Shown here: piece after piece, positions 55,701 through 64,000 of the stretch
Layout: every line of letters begins with the position of its first letter
Numbering within the stretch: position 1 is the stretch's first letter
DNA from: Arthrobacter sp. MYb214
GTDB taxonomy: Bacteria > Actinomycetota > Actinomycetes > Actinomycetales > Micrococcaceae
Length of the DNA stretch: 64,000 nt
Assembly: GCF_002979865.1 (NCBI RefSeq)
Contig: NZ_PCPZ01000002.1
Coordinates: forward strand, 1-64,000
Direction of reading: 5' to 3'
Program-made: the position numbers and the translations under genes
The notes under the pieces: generated by a model
The model's database searches: none
Told to the model about the DNA's origin: nothing
The model's input: the letters and a program-made list of their open reading frames with translations, nothing else

Positions 55701-56561
55701 TCAGCGGCCCGTGCGCAGCTGATGGATCCGCTCGGCAGCGGTTGCCAAGGAAGGATAATCGGCGCCGGGCCCTTGCGCGATGAAACCGGGGCAGTAGTGG
55801 TCGGCGAGTCCTGCCTGTCCGTAGGACAAGCCGCGGAACGTGCCCTGGGCCATGCGCACCAGATGCGCTCCGGCAGCCACATCCCACACCTTGGTATCGA
55901 ACCCGATGGTGGCGTCGCACCAGCCTGCGGCAACATGGGCTAAGGCCAGCGCCGCGCAGACCTTGCGGCGTACCGTGGCGAAGTCCTGGATCCACTGGCC
56001 AAAGAGTTCCAAGGACAGATCCCCGTCCTTGAGCATGGATTCTGCTCCCGGGTAATCCGTCATCAGGTTGGCGCGGGACTGCTCGGGACGGGCACTGGGC
56101 TCAAGGACCTGCCCGTTGAGGAACGCGGCAGTCGAATTGGCGCTGAATTCATCACCAGAAACCGGATCGAGGATTGCGGCGGCCACCAGTTCTCCGTCGA
56201 TGGCTGCGGCAATCGAGATGCAGAAGAATGCCACGCCATGGACGAAGTTGCTGGTGCCGTCAATCGGATCGACAATCCACTGCACTTTCCCGGCGGCCTG
56301 CCGTCCTTGATCGCCAGAGACCTGCTCTTCGCCGAGAACCCAGGAATCCGGGTGGGCCGATAGCAGTGAGGCAGTGATGAGCCGCTGGCTCTGCCGGTCG
56401 ATATCGGTGACCAGATCATGGGTGTTGGTTTTATGCTCGGCTACCACGTTGCCGCGGAAGGAAGCGCGCAGCAGCTCGGCGGACTGGCGAGCTGCCTTCA
56501 GCGCGGAAAGACGTAATTCTTCGGCGTATTGCGTGCTGGCTTGGACTCGCTGATCATTCAC
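55701..56561 (-). CDS. Inositol monophosphatase family protein
   Basis: A 286-aa Mg-dependent phosphatase of the IMPase/FBPase-like fold. The metal site is DLVTDIDRQSQ near residue 48, a Glu in LGEEQV near 75 and WIVDPIDGTSNFVHG near 95; VWDVAAGAHLV near 225 is the closing motif. Such enzymes act on myo-inositol phosphate, histidinol phosphate or 3'-phosphoadenosine phosphates; which one is not clear. It diverges from the MarR gene, with about 100 bp between. Confidence 0.9.
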   Translation of the reverse strand: MNDQRVQASTQYAEELRLSALKAARQSAELLRASFRGNVVAEHKTNTHDLVTDIDRQSQRLITASLLSAHPDSWVLGEEQVSGDQGRQAAGKVQWIVDPIDGTSNFVHGVAFFCISIAAAIDGELVAAAILDPVSGDEFSANSTAAFLNGQVLEPSARPEQSRANLMTDYPGAESMLKDGDLSLELFGQWIQDFATVRRKVCAALALAHVAAGWCDATIGFDTKVWDVAAGAHLVRMAQGTFRGLSYGQAGLADHYCPGFIAQGPGADYPSLATAAERIHQLRTGR

Positions 56562-56661
56562 AACACCAGCTTACCGCCGTGGCAACAGGCAAAAACGTTG
56601 ACTGGAGCAACGATTCGAACTTACATTGGTGGAAACACAATAGATAGGCAGCCGATAGATC

Positions 56662-57168
56662 GTGGACAAGTCTCCAGATAGCCCTTCGGATTCTGAACTC
56701 AAAATCCTGCTCGACGAGTTGGCCCGCAGTTCCAGGATCCTTCGCGTGTTTTCGCATATGGATCAGACTGACCCCGAGGTATCAAACGCCTCCCATCACG
56801 TGCTCAAGACGTTGAAAACCCGTGAACCCACGCATGCTGCCGACCTTGCGCAGTCCTTGGGTATCGGCACCGCGGCGATGAGCCGGCATTTGGCGGAACT
56901 GGAGCAAATGGGCCTGGTAGCCAAGCAGCCCAGCAAGATCGACGCCCGCCGCCACGTACTCTGGGTGACCGAGGCGGGGTGCGAGCGGCTTGAATTCCGC
57001 GACCGCTTGCGCCTGGAGCGAATGCGGGATGTCCTTCCGGACTGGGATGCCGAGCGCTTGGCCAGCGTCGCGCATGCGCTGAGCGAATTGAACGCGACGA
57101 TGATCCGCGGCATCCAATCCCAACGGACCGAGCAGTTCGGCAATGCGGAGAATTCCGACCTTGGATAA
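56662..57168 (+). CDS. MarR family transcriptional regulator
   Basis: A 168-aa winged-helix regulator. The DNA-binding domain has THAADLAQSLGIGTAAMSRHLAELEQMGLVAKQPS (near residues 55-90) and a wing with DARRHVLWVTEAG. Helices on both ends build the dimer. It starts with GTG. The MFS exporter starts 4 bp after the stop codon, and MarR proteins often repress the exporter they precede, with drugs or phenolics as inducers. Confidence 0.9.
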   Translation: MDKSPDSPSDSELKILLDELARSSRILRVFSHMDQTDPEVSNASHHVLKTLKTREPTHAADLAQSLGIGTAAMSRHLAELEQMGLVAKQPSKIDARRHVLWVTEAGCERLEFRDRLRLERMRDVLPDWDAERLASVAHALSELNATMIRGIQSQRTEQFGNAENSDLG

Positions 57169-57172
57169 GAGC

Positions 57173-58720
57173 ATGCCGGAAAAGGAACGTCCCACTGACC
57201 TCACCGAGGCAGCGGCAGACCAGCCGCAGATGAATCAACGCGAGGTGCTCAAATCCATCGCTGGCGTCCTGGCATCCTTCTTCGCTGCCATGCTGGCGGC
57301 GACCATTGTGTCTATTGCACTGCCGACCATCATGGATGTCCTGGGCGGCTCGCAAACCGACTTCAACTGGGTTCTGAGCACCACGCTGCTGGCTAATGCC
57401 GCCACCACTCCCATCTGGGGGAAAATGGCGGATCTCTTCGACAAGAAGAAGCTGCTGCAAGCCGGAATTCTGGTGTTCGTGCTCGGCTCGTTGCTGGCCG
57501 GACTCGCCTGGTCCATACCCGTTCTGCTGTTCGCCCGGGTCATCCAGGGCATCGGCATGGGCGGGCTGACCGCCATGGGCATGGCAGTCATCGGCACGGT
57601 CATCCCGCCACGGGAACGTGGACGCTATTCGGGATATTTCGGTGCCGTCATGGCTGTATCTACCGCAGCAGGACCGCTGCTCGGCGGATTCATCGTGGAC
57701 TCGCCCCTGGGCTGGCGCTGGTGCTTCTTCTTCGGCATCCCGATCAGCCTGCTCTCCATGCTCTTGATCCACCGGACCCTGCACCTGAAGCACCTCAAGC
57801 GTCCGGTGCACATCGATTGGGTCGGCGCGGTCCTGTTGACCACCGCCGTCTCGATCCTGCTGATCTGGGTCTCCTATGTAGGCAAAGCCGACTATTTCGG
57901 CTGGAATTCGTGGCAGACCTACACGATGGTCTCGATGTTCCTATTGCTGGTTGCCGCGTTGCTGCTTGTTGAATCACGGGTTCGTGAACCGATCATTCCG
58001 CTGAAGATCATTTGTACCCGAACAACCTCGCTGGCGATTCTCGCCTCGATCTCGATTGGCGTGGGGATGTTCGGCACCGGCGCATTCATCGGCCAGTACT
58101 TCCAGATCGCCCGCGAAGCGACACCGACCATGGCCGGCCTCATGACCTTGCCAATGATCGCGGGCAACTACTTCGGGTCCGTCTTCTCCGGGCAGATGAT
58201 TACCCGCTTCGGCCGTTGGAAGATCTACCTGCTCATCGGTTCGGTCCTGAACATCGCCGGACTCGGCCTGCTCGGGCTGATGCGCCAGGATACCGAATAC
58301 TGGCTCTTGGCCTGCGGCATGTTCCTCAACGGCGTGGGCATGGGATTCATGCTGCAGAACTTGGTGCTCTCGGTGCAGAACACGGTGAAAGTTACCGATA
58401 TCGGGGCGGCAAGTTCTTCGGTGGCGTTTTTCCGTTCTGTAGGCGGCTCAGCAGGTGTGGCGGTGCTCGGCGCGCTGCTTTCGCGCAATGTGGTAGATCT
58501 TATTACCGAATCATTAGCGGCCAAGGGGCAGCTGTCCTCAGCCCCGGCCACCGGGGATTCCTTGAATCTTTCCGGGATGCCAGATGCGTTACGGCAGGTG
58601 GTGGAATCGGCGTATGGCGAGGCGACAGGGATCGTCTTCATCGTCTCGGCGGCCGTAGCCGTGGTTGCCTTCTTCTGCGTATTGCTCATCAAGGAAGTGC
58701 CATTGCGCAAGACGATCTAG
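57173..58720 (+). CDS. MDR family MFS transporter (DHA2 type)
   Basis: A 515-aa efflux protein with 14 predicted helices. ALPTIMDVLGGSQTDFNWVLSTTLLANAATTPIWGKMADLFDKKKLL near residue 50 is the DHA2 motif A, and GIGMGGLTAMGMAVIGTVIPPRERGRYSGYFGAVMAVSTAAGPLLGGF follows as motif C-like region. It probably exports drugs or dyes by proton antiport. The ATG at 57173 was chosen; an upstream ATG at 57143 would overlap the MarR gene by 26 bp. Confidence 0.92.
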   Translation: MPEKERPTDLTEAAADQPQMNQREVLKSIAGVLASFFAAMLAATIVSIALPTIMDVLGGSQTDFNWVLSTTLLANAATTPIWGKMADLFDKKKLLQAGILVFVLGSLLAGLAWSIPVLLFARVIQGIGMGGLTAMGMAVIGTVIPPRERGRYSGYFGAVMAVSTAAGPLLGGFIVDSPLGWRWCFFFGIPISLLSMLLIHRTLHLKHLKRPVHIDWVGAVLLTTAVSILLIWVSYVGKADYFGWNSWQTYTMVSMFLLLVAALLLVESRVREPIIPLKIICTRTTSLAILASISIGVGMFGTGAFIGQYFQIAREATPTMAGLMTLPMIAGNYFGSVFSGQMITRFGRWKIYLLIGSVLNIAGLGLLGLMRQDTEYWLLACGMFLNGVGMGFMLQNLVLSVQNTVKVTDIGAASSSVAFFRSVGGSAGVAVLGALLSRNVVDLITESLAAKGQLSSAPATGDSLNLSGMPDALRQVVESAYGEATGIVFIVSAAVAVVAFFCVLLIKEVPLRKTI

Positions 58721-58764
58721 TACCTGGCCTTGCCGCCGGGTCGAATCAGGATAAGCTTCAGACC

Positions 58765-59484
58765 ATGAGTAGCATGCAACCGATTAAGCCGAAGGTATCT
58801 CTTACTGAGCAGGTGACCACGATGATCCGTGCCGCCATCGTTGCCGGTGAGATGGCTCCGGGGGAGCACTACTCGGCCATTGGCATCTCGGAAAAGCTCG
58901 GCGTCTCGCGAACTCCGGTGCGCGAGGCCTTGCAGCTGCTGGAAAAAGAGGGAATCGTTACCGTGGCGAAAAACCGCGGGGTGCGCGTCAACCAGATTTC
59001 ATTGGAGGACATTGTCGAAGTCTTCCAGCTGCGTTTGGCTATCGAGCCTCCAGCTGCCGCACGTGGCGTGCGGAACGCGACCGAGGCTGATATCAACCAG
59101 CTGAAGTCGTTGCACCAGCGAATGCTCGCAATCGGCGAAACCGGTGATGGCCGGGCGACGCTGGAAGCGGACAAGGAATTCCACCTGTGCCTTCTGGGGC
59201 TGGCCGGAAATGCGAAACTCGACAGCGTGGTGGGGGAGCTGCGCAACCTTGTCCTGGCCCACGGGCAGACCACCGTGCCCTTCGCCCGCTCCAGCCAGGA
59301 CCTGGCCGGGGACCGCGAGGAGATCATGGAGGCGATTCTGGCTAAAGACCCCGACGCCGCCGCGCTGGCCGTTCTGGGCCACGTCATGCGCACCGCGCAG
59401 ATGCTGATCCGCTCGGTGTGTTCGCGGACCCCGGGACTGGACGCAGAACCGTTCCTGGAGCGGCTGGACGCCTTGATTTCCTAG
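58765..59484 (+). CDS. GntR family transcriptional regulator (FCD)
   Basis: A 239-aa regulator. The GntR helix-turn-helix (about residues 12-72) contains YSAIGISEKLGVSRTPVREALQLLEKEGIV. The C-terminal FCD helical domain (about 85-220) has FQLRLAIEPPAAARG, DKEFHLCLL and GDREEIMEAILAKDP, with the Asp/His residues that usually bind a metal and an organic acid ligand. It lies at the head of the acyl-CoA gene cluster and is the likely regulator of it. The open frame extends far upstream into the MFS gene but starts at ATG 58765. Confidence 0.92.
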   Translation: MSSMQPIKPKVSLTEQVTTMIRAAIVAGEMAPGEHYSAIGISEKLGVSRTPVREALQLLEKEGIVTVAKNRGVRVNQISLEDIVEVFQLRLAIEPPAAARGVRNATEADINQLKSLHQRMLAIGETGDGRATLEADKEFHLCLLGLAGNAKLDSVVGELRNLVLAHGQTTVPFARSSQDLAGDREEIMEAILAKDPDAAALAVLGHVMRTAQMLIRSVCSRTPGLDAEPFLERLDALIS

Positions 59485-59562
59485 GGCATTCCGCGCCCCC
59501 TGCAGACCCGAGCAGCGAAACATCCTGAAAATCCTTGCCAAGGGTGATCCGGGCAACATAGA

Positions 59563-59574
59563 GTTGCATGCAAC
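59563..59574. promoter_or_regulatory. Palindromic GntR operator candidate
   Basis: GTTGCATGCAAC is a perfect 12-bp palindrome, of the form usual for FCD-type GntR sites. It lies between the GntR gene and the CoA-transferase gene, 44 bp before the start codon, and repeats GCAACAT (59553 and 59570) flank it. Confidence 0.6.
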
Positions 59575-59617
59575 ATGTAACTAAGCAATTCTGTGCGGAT
59601 TGAAGGTGTGGAAGCAA

Positions 59618-60763
59618 ATGAGCCAACCGCTTGAAGGGGTCAAGGTCATCGACCTCTCGCGCATCTTGGCCGGGCCGCTGTGCTCCATGACCCTGGCCGA
59701 CTTCGGGGCCGAAGTTCTCAAGGTGGAGAACGCTGCTGGCGATGAGACCCGCAGCTGGAAGCCTCCGGTCAATGCCCAAGGCATCAGCACCTACTACTGG
59801 TCGGTGAACCGCAACAAGCAGGCAGTAGTCGCCGACTTCGCGGACGCGACCCAGTTGCAGGCCCTGCGCGGATTGATCCGCGACGCTGACGTGCTGGTGG
59901 AGAATTTCCGCCCCGGCGTCCTGGCCAAATTCGGGCTGGACTACGAGAGCCTGCACGAGCTGAACCCTGCACTGGTCTATTGCTCCATCTCGGGCTTCGG
60001 CGAAAAGCAGGGTGCAACCTTGCCCGGCTTCGACTTGCTGGTGCAGGCAGTGGGCGGACTGATGAGCATCACTGGAGAACCAGACGGGCCTCCGAGCAAG
60101 GCCGGCGTTGCCCTGGTGGACGTATTGGCGGCGCAGAATGCGGTTGCCGGCATCCTGCTGGCCATGCGCGAACGCGATGCCAGCGGTATCGGCCAGCGGG
60201 TGACCGTCAACTTGCTCGGCTCGCTGCTGGCCGGACTGACCAACCAGTCCAGCAGCACGCTGGCTACCGGAAAATCCCCGGCACGCATGGGCAACGCGCA
60301 CCCGAGCATTGCCCCCTATGAAACCTTCGCGGCCAACGACGGCGTGGTGGCCATCGCCGTGGGCAATGACCGCCAGTTCGCTGCCTTGGCCAAGCACCTT
60401 GGCCAGCCGGACCTAGCCCAGGATCCGCGCTTCAGCAGCAATAGCGCACGGGTGGCCCACCGCGAAGAACTCAAGGCAATCATCGAAGCGGCCACCGCCT
60501 CAGCCACTGCCGCGCACTGGGCGAATGCGCTGATGTCCGCGGGAGTGCCCGCCGGAAAGGTCAACTCCATTGCCGAGGCCATCGACTTCGCCAAGGAACT
60601 TGGCCTGGATCCCGTCGCGCTGATCACCGATCCGGACACCGGGGAAGCGACCGAGCAGATCGCCAGCCCCATCGGGCTCTCGCGCACCGGCGCCCAATAT
60701 CGCACCATCCCGCCGGCCCACGGGGAGCACCAAGCGCTTCTGGGCACCCTGGCAAATAGCTAA
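59618..60763 (+). CDS. CaiB/BaiF CoA-transferase family protein
   Basis: A 381-aa class III CoA-transferase. It begins LEGVKVIDLSRILAGPLCSMTLADFGAEVLKVE, the family signature, with the DETRSW segment following. The conserved Asp in KAGVALVDVLAAQ (about residue 160) is probably the residue that forms the acyl anhydride. Given the glutaryl-CoA-dehydrogenase-like gene next door, glutarate activation by succinyl-CoA (as in SUGCT) is the best guess. ATG 59618 follows GGAAG; a TTG at 59600 is an alternative. Confidence 0.9.
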   Translation: MSQPLEGVKVIDLSRILAGPLCSMTLADFGAEVLKVENAAGDETRSWKPPVNAQGISTYYWSVNRNKQAVVADFADATQLQALRGLIRDADVLVENFRPGVLAKFGLDYESLHELNPALVYCSISGFGEKQGATLPGFDLLVQAVGGLMSITGEPDGPPSKAGVALVDVLAAQNAVAGILLAMRERDASGIGQRVTVNLLGSLLAGLTNQSSSTLATGKSPARMGNAHPSIAPYETFAANDGVVAIAVGNDRQFAALAKHLGQPDLAQDPRFSSNSARVAHREELKAIIEAATASATAAHWANALMSAGVPAGKVNSIAEAIDFAKELGLDPVALITDPDTGEATEQIASPIGLSRTGAQYRTIPPAHGEHQALLGTLANS

Positions 60764-60790
60764 TCGAAAGAACTTTCAAGGAGACTTAAT

Positions 60791-61969
60791 ATGAGCACCG
60801 CAGAACGCCTTCTGGATCCGGCCGACCTGATCAATTTCGATTCGCTGCTCTCGGCGGAGGAACTGGCCCTGCGCGATACCGTGCGCGGTTTCGTCAACGA
60901 GAACATCAAGCCGAATATCGCCAAGTGGTACAACGACGCAGTCTTCCCGCTGGAGATCGTTCCGGAGATGGCCAAGCTGGGCCTGCTGGGCATGCACCTG
61001 GAAGGCTACGGCTGCGCCGGCCGCTCGGCCGTGGAATACGGCATTGCCGGCGCCGAGCTGGAAGCCGGCGATTCGGGGCTGCGCACCTTCGTTTCGGTCC
61101 AGGGATCGTTGGCCATGAGCGCCATCTACAAGCACGGCTCCGAGGAGCAGAAGCAGCAATGGCTGCCCAAGATGGCCGCCGGCGAAGCCATTGGCTGCTT
61201 TGGCCTGACCGAACCAACGGCAGGTTCCGACCCGTCGAGCATGAAGACCTTCGCCCGCCGCGACGGCGATGACTGGGTGATCAACGGTTCCAAGCGCTGG
61301 ATCGGGCTGGCCAATGTGGCGCAAGTGGCGGTGATCTGGGCACAGACCGATGAGGGCATCCGCGGCTTCGTCGTGCCGACCAGCACCCCGGGCTTCACCG
61401 CCACCCCGATCGAGCAGAAACTGTCCATGCGCGCCTCCATCCAGTGCGAAATCGATCTGGTCGATGTGCGCCTGCCCGGTTCGGCGGTATTGCCGAATGC
61501 CAAGGGCCTGAAGGGACCGTTCTCCTGCCTGAACGAAGCCCGCTACGGCATCCTGTGGGGTTCCATGGGGGCCGCCCGCGATTCATTCGAAGCGGCATTG
61601 GCCTACTCGCAGGAGCGCCTGCAGTTCGACAAGCCGCTGGCCGGATACCAGATGACCCAGCAGAAGCTGGTGGACATGGCCCTGGAAATCAACAAGGGCT
61701 TCCTGCTGGCCCTGCACATCGGCCGGTTGAAGGATGCCGGGAATTTGGACCTGCACATGATCTCGGTAGGGAAGCTGAACAACTGCCGTGAAGCCATCGC
61801 GATCTGCCGCGAGGCACGCACCATCCTGGGAGGCAACGGCATCACGCTGGATTACTCGCCATTGCGCCACGCCAACAACCTGGAATCGGTGCGCACTTAC
61901 GAGGGCACCGACGAGGTGCACACGCTGATCCTGGGCAACAAGCTCACCGGCGTGCCGGCCTTCCGCTAA
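60791..61969 (+). CDS. Acyl-CoA dehydrogenase, glutaryl-CoA dehydrogenase-like
   Basis: A 392-aa FAD enzyme. The TEPTAGSDPSSMKTFA and GSKRWIGLANVAQVAVIWAQ motifs build the FAD site, and the catalytic base Glu371 lies in TYEGTDEVHTL. The sequence is close to glutaryl-CoA dehydrogenase, including ARTILGGNGI and GYGCAG, so oxidative decarboxylation of glutaryl-CoA to crotonyl-CoA is likely. It is 27 bp after the CoA-transferase gene and 35 bp before the aldehyde dehydrogenase gene. Confidence 0.88.
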   Translation: MSTAERLLDPADLINFDSLLSAEELALRDTVRGFVNENIKPNIAKWYNDAVFPLEIVPEMAKLGLLGMHLEGYGCAGRSAVEYGIAGAELEAGDSGLRTFVSVQGSLAMSAIYKHGSEEQKQQWLPKMAAGEAIGCFGLTEPTAGSDPSSMKTFARRDGDDWVINGSKRWIGLANVAQVAVIWAQTDEGIRGFVVPTSTPGFTATPIEQKLSMRASIQCEIDLVDVRLPGSAVLPNAKGLKGPFSCLNEARYGILWGSMGAARDSFEAALAYSQERLQFDKPLAGYQMTQQKLVDMALEINKGFLLALHIGRLKDAGNLDLHMISVGKLNNCREAIAICREARTILGGNGITLDYSPLRHANNLESVRTYEGTDEVHTLILGNKLTGVPAFR

Positions 61970-62004
61970 GCCGCGAAGCCAAGGAAGACGGGAGAACCAA
62001 GCAA

Positions 62005-63462
62005 ATGAACCTTTCCACAACACTTGCCACCCTGGAGCACTGCATCAATGGCGCATGGGTGCCTGGCGAAGGCCGCCGCATCGATTCGAAGGCGGCCGCC
62101 GACGAATCCATCGTGCTCGCGGAGGGCACCGCGGCCAGCGTGGATCAGGTGGACGCCGCTTTCGGCGCCGCCCACCGGGCCAAGAAATCCTGGGCGTCCA
62201 CTCCGATGGCCGCCCGCGGGGCGATTCTGGCCAAGGCCGCCGGATACCTGAAGGAGCATGCGGAGGACTTCGGAGCGGAACTGGCCGCCGAAGAGGGCAA
62301 GACCAGAGCCGAGGGAATCGGCGAGGTGCTGCGGGCCGCACAGATCCTGGTCTACTATTCCGGCGAAGCGGAGCGCGCTGCCGGCACCGTCTTCCAATCC
62401 CCGCGCGCCGGGGAACAGATTCTGGTTACCCACAAGCCGCTGGGGGTGATCGGGGTGATCACCCCGTTCAACTTCCCGATCGGGATTCCGGCTTGGAAGA
62501 TCGCCCCGGCGCTGGTTTTCGGCAATACCGTGGTGTTCAAGCCGGCCAGCCTGGTGCCGTTGCTGGCCATGCGCTTTGTGCAGGCCCTGGAGCACGCAGG
62601 GCTGCCCGCTGGCGTACTGAACCTGGTCATCGGCCCGGGCGCGCTGGGTGATGCCTTCATCGCCAATGAGCATTTGGACGGGCTGACCTTTACCGGTTCC
62701 ACCGGCGTCGGGCGCAAACTCTGCGCGGCAGGTGCGGCCCGGGGGATTCCGGTGCAGGCGGAAATGGGCGGCAAGAATGCTTCGGTAGTGCTGGCCGACG
62801 CAAACCTGGACCTGGCCAGCGAGCAGGTGCTTTTCGGGGCCTTCCGCTCCACCGGCCAGAAGTGCACGGCCACCAGCCGGCTGATCCTCGACGAGTCCAT
62901 CGCCGACGCATTCTTGGCCAAGCTCACCGAAAGGCTGGAGCAGTGGGTGACCGGGGACCCGCTGGACCCGTCAGTGCATATGGGCCCGCTGGTGGATGCC
63001 AAAGCGGCGAACTCGGCGGCACAGGGGATCGACCGGTCGCTGGCACAGGGCGCAACACTGCGCTATCGCGGGCTGGCCCCGGAAACCGGCAGCTTCCTGG
63101 CACCAACCATTCTGGAACTTCCGGAGGGGGAAGCCGGGCGAGCCAACTGCGCCTGGCAGGAAGAATTCTTCGCGCCCATCGTGTCCGTCCGCCGAGTCAA
63201 CGGGTGGAAGGAAGCTTTCGAGGCTGCAGAAGACTCGGAATACGGTTTGAGCCTGGCATTGTTCACCTCGAATCTTGCGCTGGCCCTGGAGGCGCAACAA
63301 ACTCTCGACGTGGGTATTCTGCATGTAAATTCGGAGTCAGCCGGAGCTGACCCGCACGTGCCTTTCGGCGGTGCGAAAGCTTCGGGCTACGGACCGAAGG
63401 AACAGGGAGCAGCAGCTCGCGAGTTCTACACGCACACCACGACGACCTACCTGCGCGGCTAA
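62005..63462 (+). CDS. Aldehyde dehydrogenase family protein
   Basis: A 485-aa NAD(P)-dependent aldehyde dehydrogenase. The TPFNFPIGIPAWKIAPALVFGNTVVFKPAS region, FTGSTGVGRKL, the Glu in AEMGGKNASVV near residue 253 and the catalytic Cys in FRSTGQKCTA (about residue 290) are intact. It resembles the semialdehyde/ketoglutaric-semialdehyde group. In the cluster it would supply a dicarboxylic acid such as glutarate; a role in the guanidinobutyraldehyde or succinic semialdehyde steps is also possible. Confidence 0.9.
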   Translation: MNLSTTLATLEHCINGAWVPGEGRRIDSKAAADESIVLAEGTAASVDQVDAAFGAAHRAKKSWASTPMAARGAILAKAAGYLKEHAEDFGAELAAEEGKTRAEGIGEVLRAAQILVYYSGEAERAAGTVFQSPRAGEQILVTHKPLGVIGVITPFNFPIGIPAWKIAPALVFGNTVVFKPASLVPLLAMRFVQALEHAGLPAGVLNLVIGPGALGDAFIANEHLDGLTFTGSTGVGRKLCAAGAARGIPVQAEMGGKNASVVLADANLDLASEQVLFGAFRSTGQKCTATSRLILDESIADAFLAKLTERLEQWVTGDPLDPSVHMGPLVDAKAANSAAQGIDRSLAQGATLRYRGLAPETGSFLAPTILELPEGEAGRANCAWQEEFFAPIVSVRRVNGWKEAFEAAEDSEYGLSLALFTSNLALALEAQQTLDVGILHVNSESAGADPHVPFGGAKASGYGPKEQGAAAREFYTHTTTTYLRG

Positions 63463-63498
63463 AAGGCGCAGGCCAGGACTCCAGAGAAAGAATGGTCA

Positions 63499-64000
63499 AT
63501 GAAGATTGAACGTATTTTGGTGATCGGTGCCGGCACCATGGGCCGCCAGATCGCGATGAGCTGCGCGCTGGGCGGTTACGCCACCGTGCTGCAGGATATC
63601 TCTGCCGACGCGTTGGGCGCAGCACGCACCGAGCTGGAGTCCTGGGCTGCCGGCCGCGTGGCCAAAGGCAAACTCGACCAGCCCACGGCAGCTGCGGCGC
63701 TGGGGCGCTTGAGCCAGAACACCGACTTGAACCAGGCTGCTTCCGCAGCCGACTTGGTGATCGAGGCTGCTGTGGAGCGCCTGGACATCAAGGAGCAGAT
63801 CTTCGCCCAACTGGGCGAGCATGCACCGGCCCACGCCATCCTGGCGACGAACTCCTCGACGCTGCTCTCCTCGAAGCTGGCCCAGGCCAGCGGCCGTCCA
63901 GCGCAGGTGTGCAATATGCACTTCTTCAACCCTGCATTGGTCATGAAGTGCGTTGAAATAGTCCGCCATGGGCAGACCAGCGATGCCACGATTCAGGCTG
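63499..64000 (+). CDS. 3-hydroxyacyl-CoA dehydrogenase (5' part; runs off the window)
   Basis: The first 167 codons of an NAD-binding 3-hydroxyacyl-CoA dehydrogenase. GAGTMGRQIA (about residues 10-19) binds NAD, and NSSTL and MHFFNPALVMKCVEIV are the conserved active-site stretches. It would oxidise 3-hydroxybutyryl-CoA to acetoacetyl-CoA after crotonyl-CoA hydration. AGAGAAAGA precedes the ATG. The 3' end lies beyond the window. Confidence 0.9.
   Translation, partial: MKIERILVIGAGTMGRQIAMSCALGGYATVLQDISADALGAARTELESWAAGRVAKGKLDQPTAAAALGRLSQNTDLNQAASAADLVIEAAVERLDIKEQIFAQLGEHAPAHAILATNSSTLLSSKLAQASGRPAQVCNMHFFNPALVMKCVEIVRHGQTSDATIQA

Noticed and set aside
58012-58764. Upstream extension of the GntR gene into the MFS gene
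   Set aside because: The extension is in a shadow frame of the MFS exporter; the protein family begins at ATG 58765.

Overview
The window reads as a single stretch of chromosome from a high-GC actinobacterium, most likely family Micrococcaceae (Arthrobacter or Glutamicibacter group). The lineage call rests on the gene content: DUF3263 and LytR_C proteins beside a groES-less groEL with HrcA-type CIRCE sites, a cold-shock/DUF3027 pair, a DtxR/IdeR-type iron regulator, an HNH protein of the actinobacterial type, TTG/GTG starts, and c-di-AMP riboswitches in front of cell-wall peptidases. No phage, transposase, insertion sequence or CRISPR array was seen. Roughly 55 protein genes, one complete and one partial 5S rRNA, and three tRNAs are supported.

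Layout. 0-1.4 kb: the last bases of a 5S rRNA (end of an rRNA operon), terminators, a hydroxysteroid-dehydrogenase-like SDR gene, then a second, stand-alone 5S rRNA. 1.4-5 kb (minus strand): otsA-otsB trehalose synthesis with a sugar-ABC ATPase. 5-11 kb: a membrane-anchored DsbA-like protein, tRNA-Thr, a DUF808 membrane protein, a compact Type II restriction-modification pair (N6-adenine methylase plus XamI-like endonuclease) and a GNAT protein. 11-19 kb: tRNA-Val, LLM flavin oxidoreductase, ThrE exporter, uracil-DNA glycosylase, DUF3263, LytR_C, and groEL behind two tandem CIRCE operators. 18-25.5 kb: DUF4031-HD protein, orphan WXG100, a two-component system, cold-shock protein, DUF3027, serC and a DtxR-type regulator. 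25.5-28 kb: two consecutive c-di-AMP riboswitch/peptidase units (M23, then NlpC/P60). 28-36 kb: HNH, NUDIX, ROK regulator, tRNA-Arg, pcrA, sucCD. 36-47 kb: lipoprotein, ProP-type transporter, SWIM-SNF2 helicase, LOG protein, ferritin-like/VIT1 iron exporter, DinB, XRE-cupin regulator.

The last 16 kb is metabolic. From 47.9 to 55.3 kb an APC permease, a PucR regulator, a GABA aminotransferase, a ureohydrolase and a thiamine-diphosphate decarboxylase-like enzyme sit together; the set fits uptake and degradation of arginine or a guanidino compound through 4-guanidinobutyrate and GABA. From 58.8 kb to the window edge a GntR regulator, CaiB-type CoA-transferase, glutaryl-CoA-dehydrogenase-like enzyme, aldehyde dehydrogenase and 3-hydroxyacyl-CoA dehydrogenase form a same-strand cluster that fits glutarate or glutarate-semialdehyde degradation, with a perfect palindrome as candidate GntR operator. 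In between lie a small membrane protein, an inositol-monophosphatase-family enzyme and a MarR-regulated drug exporter.
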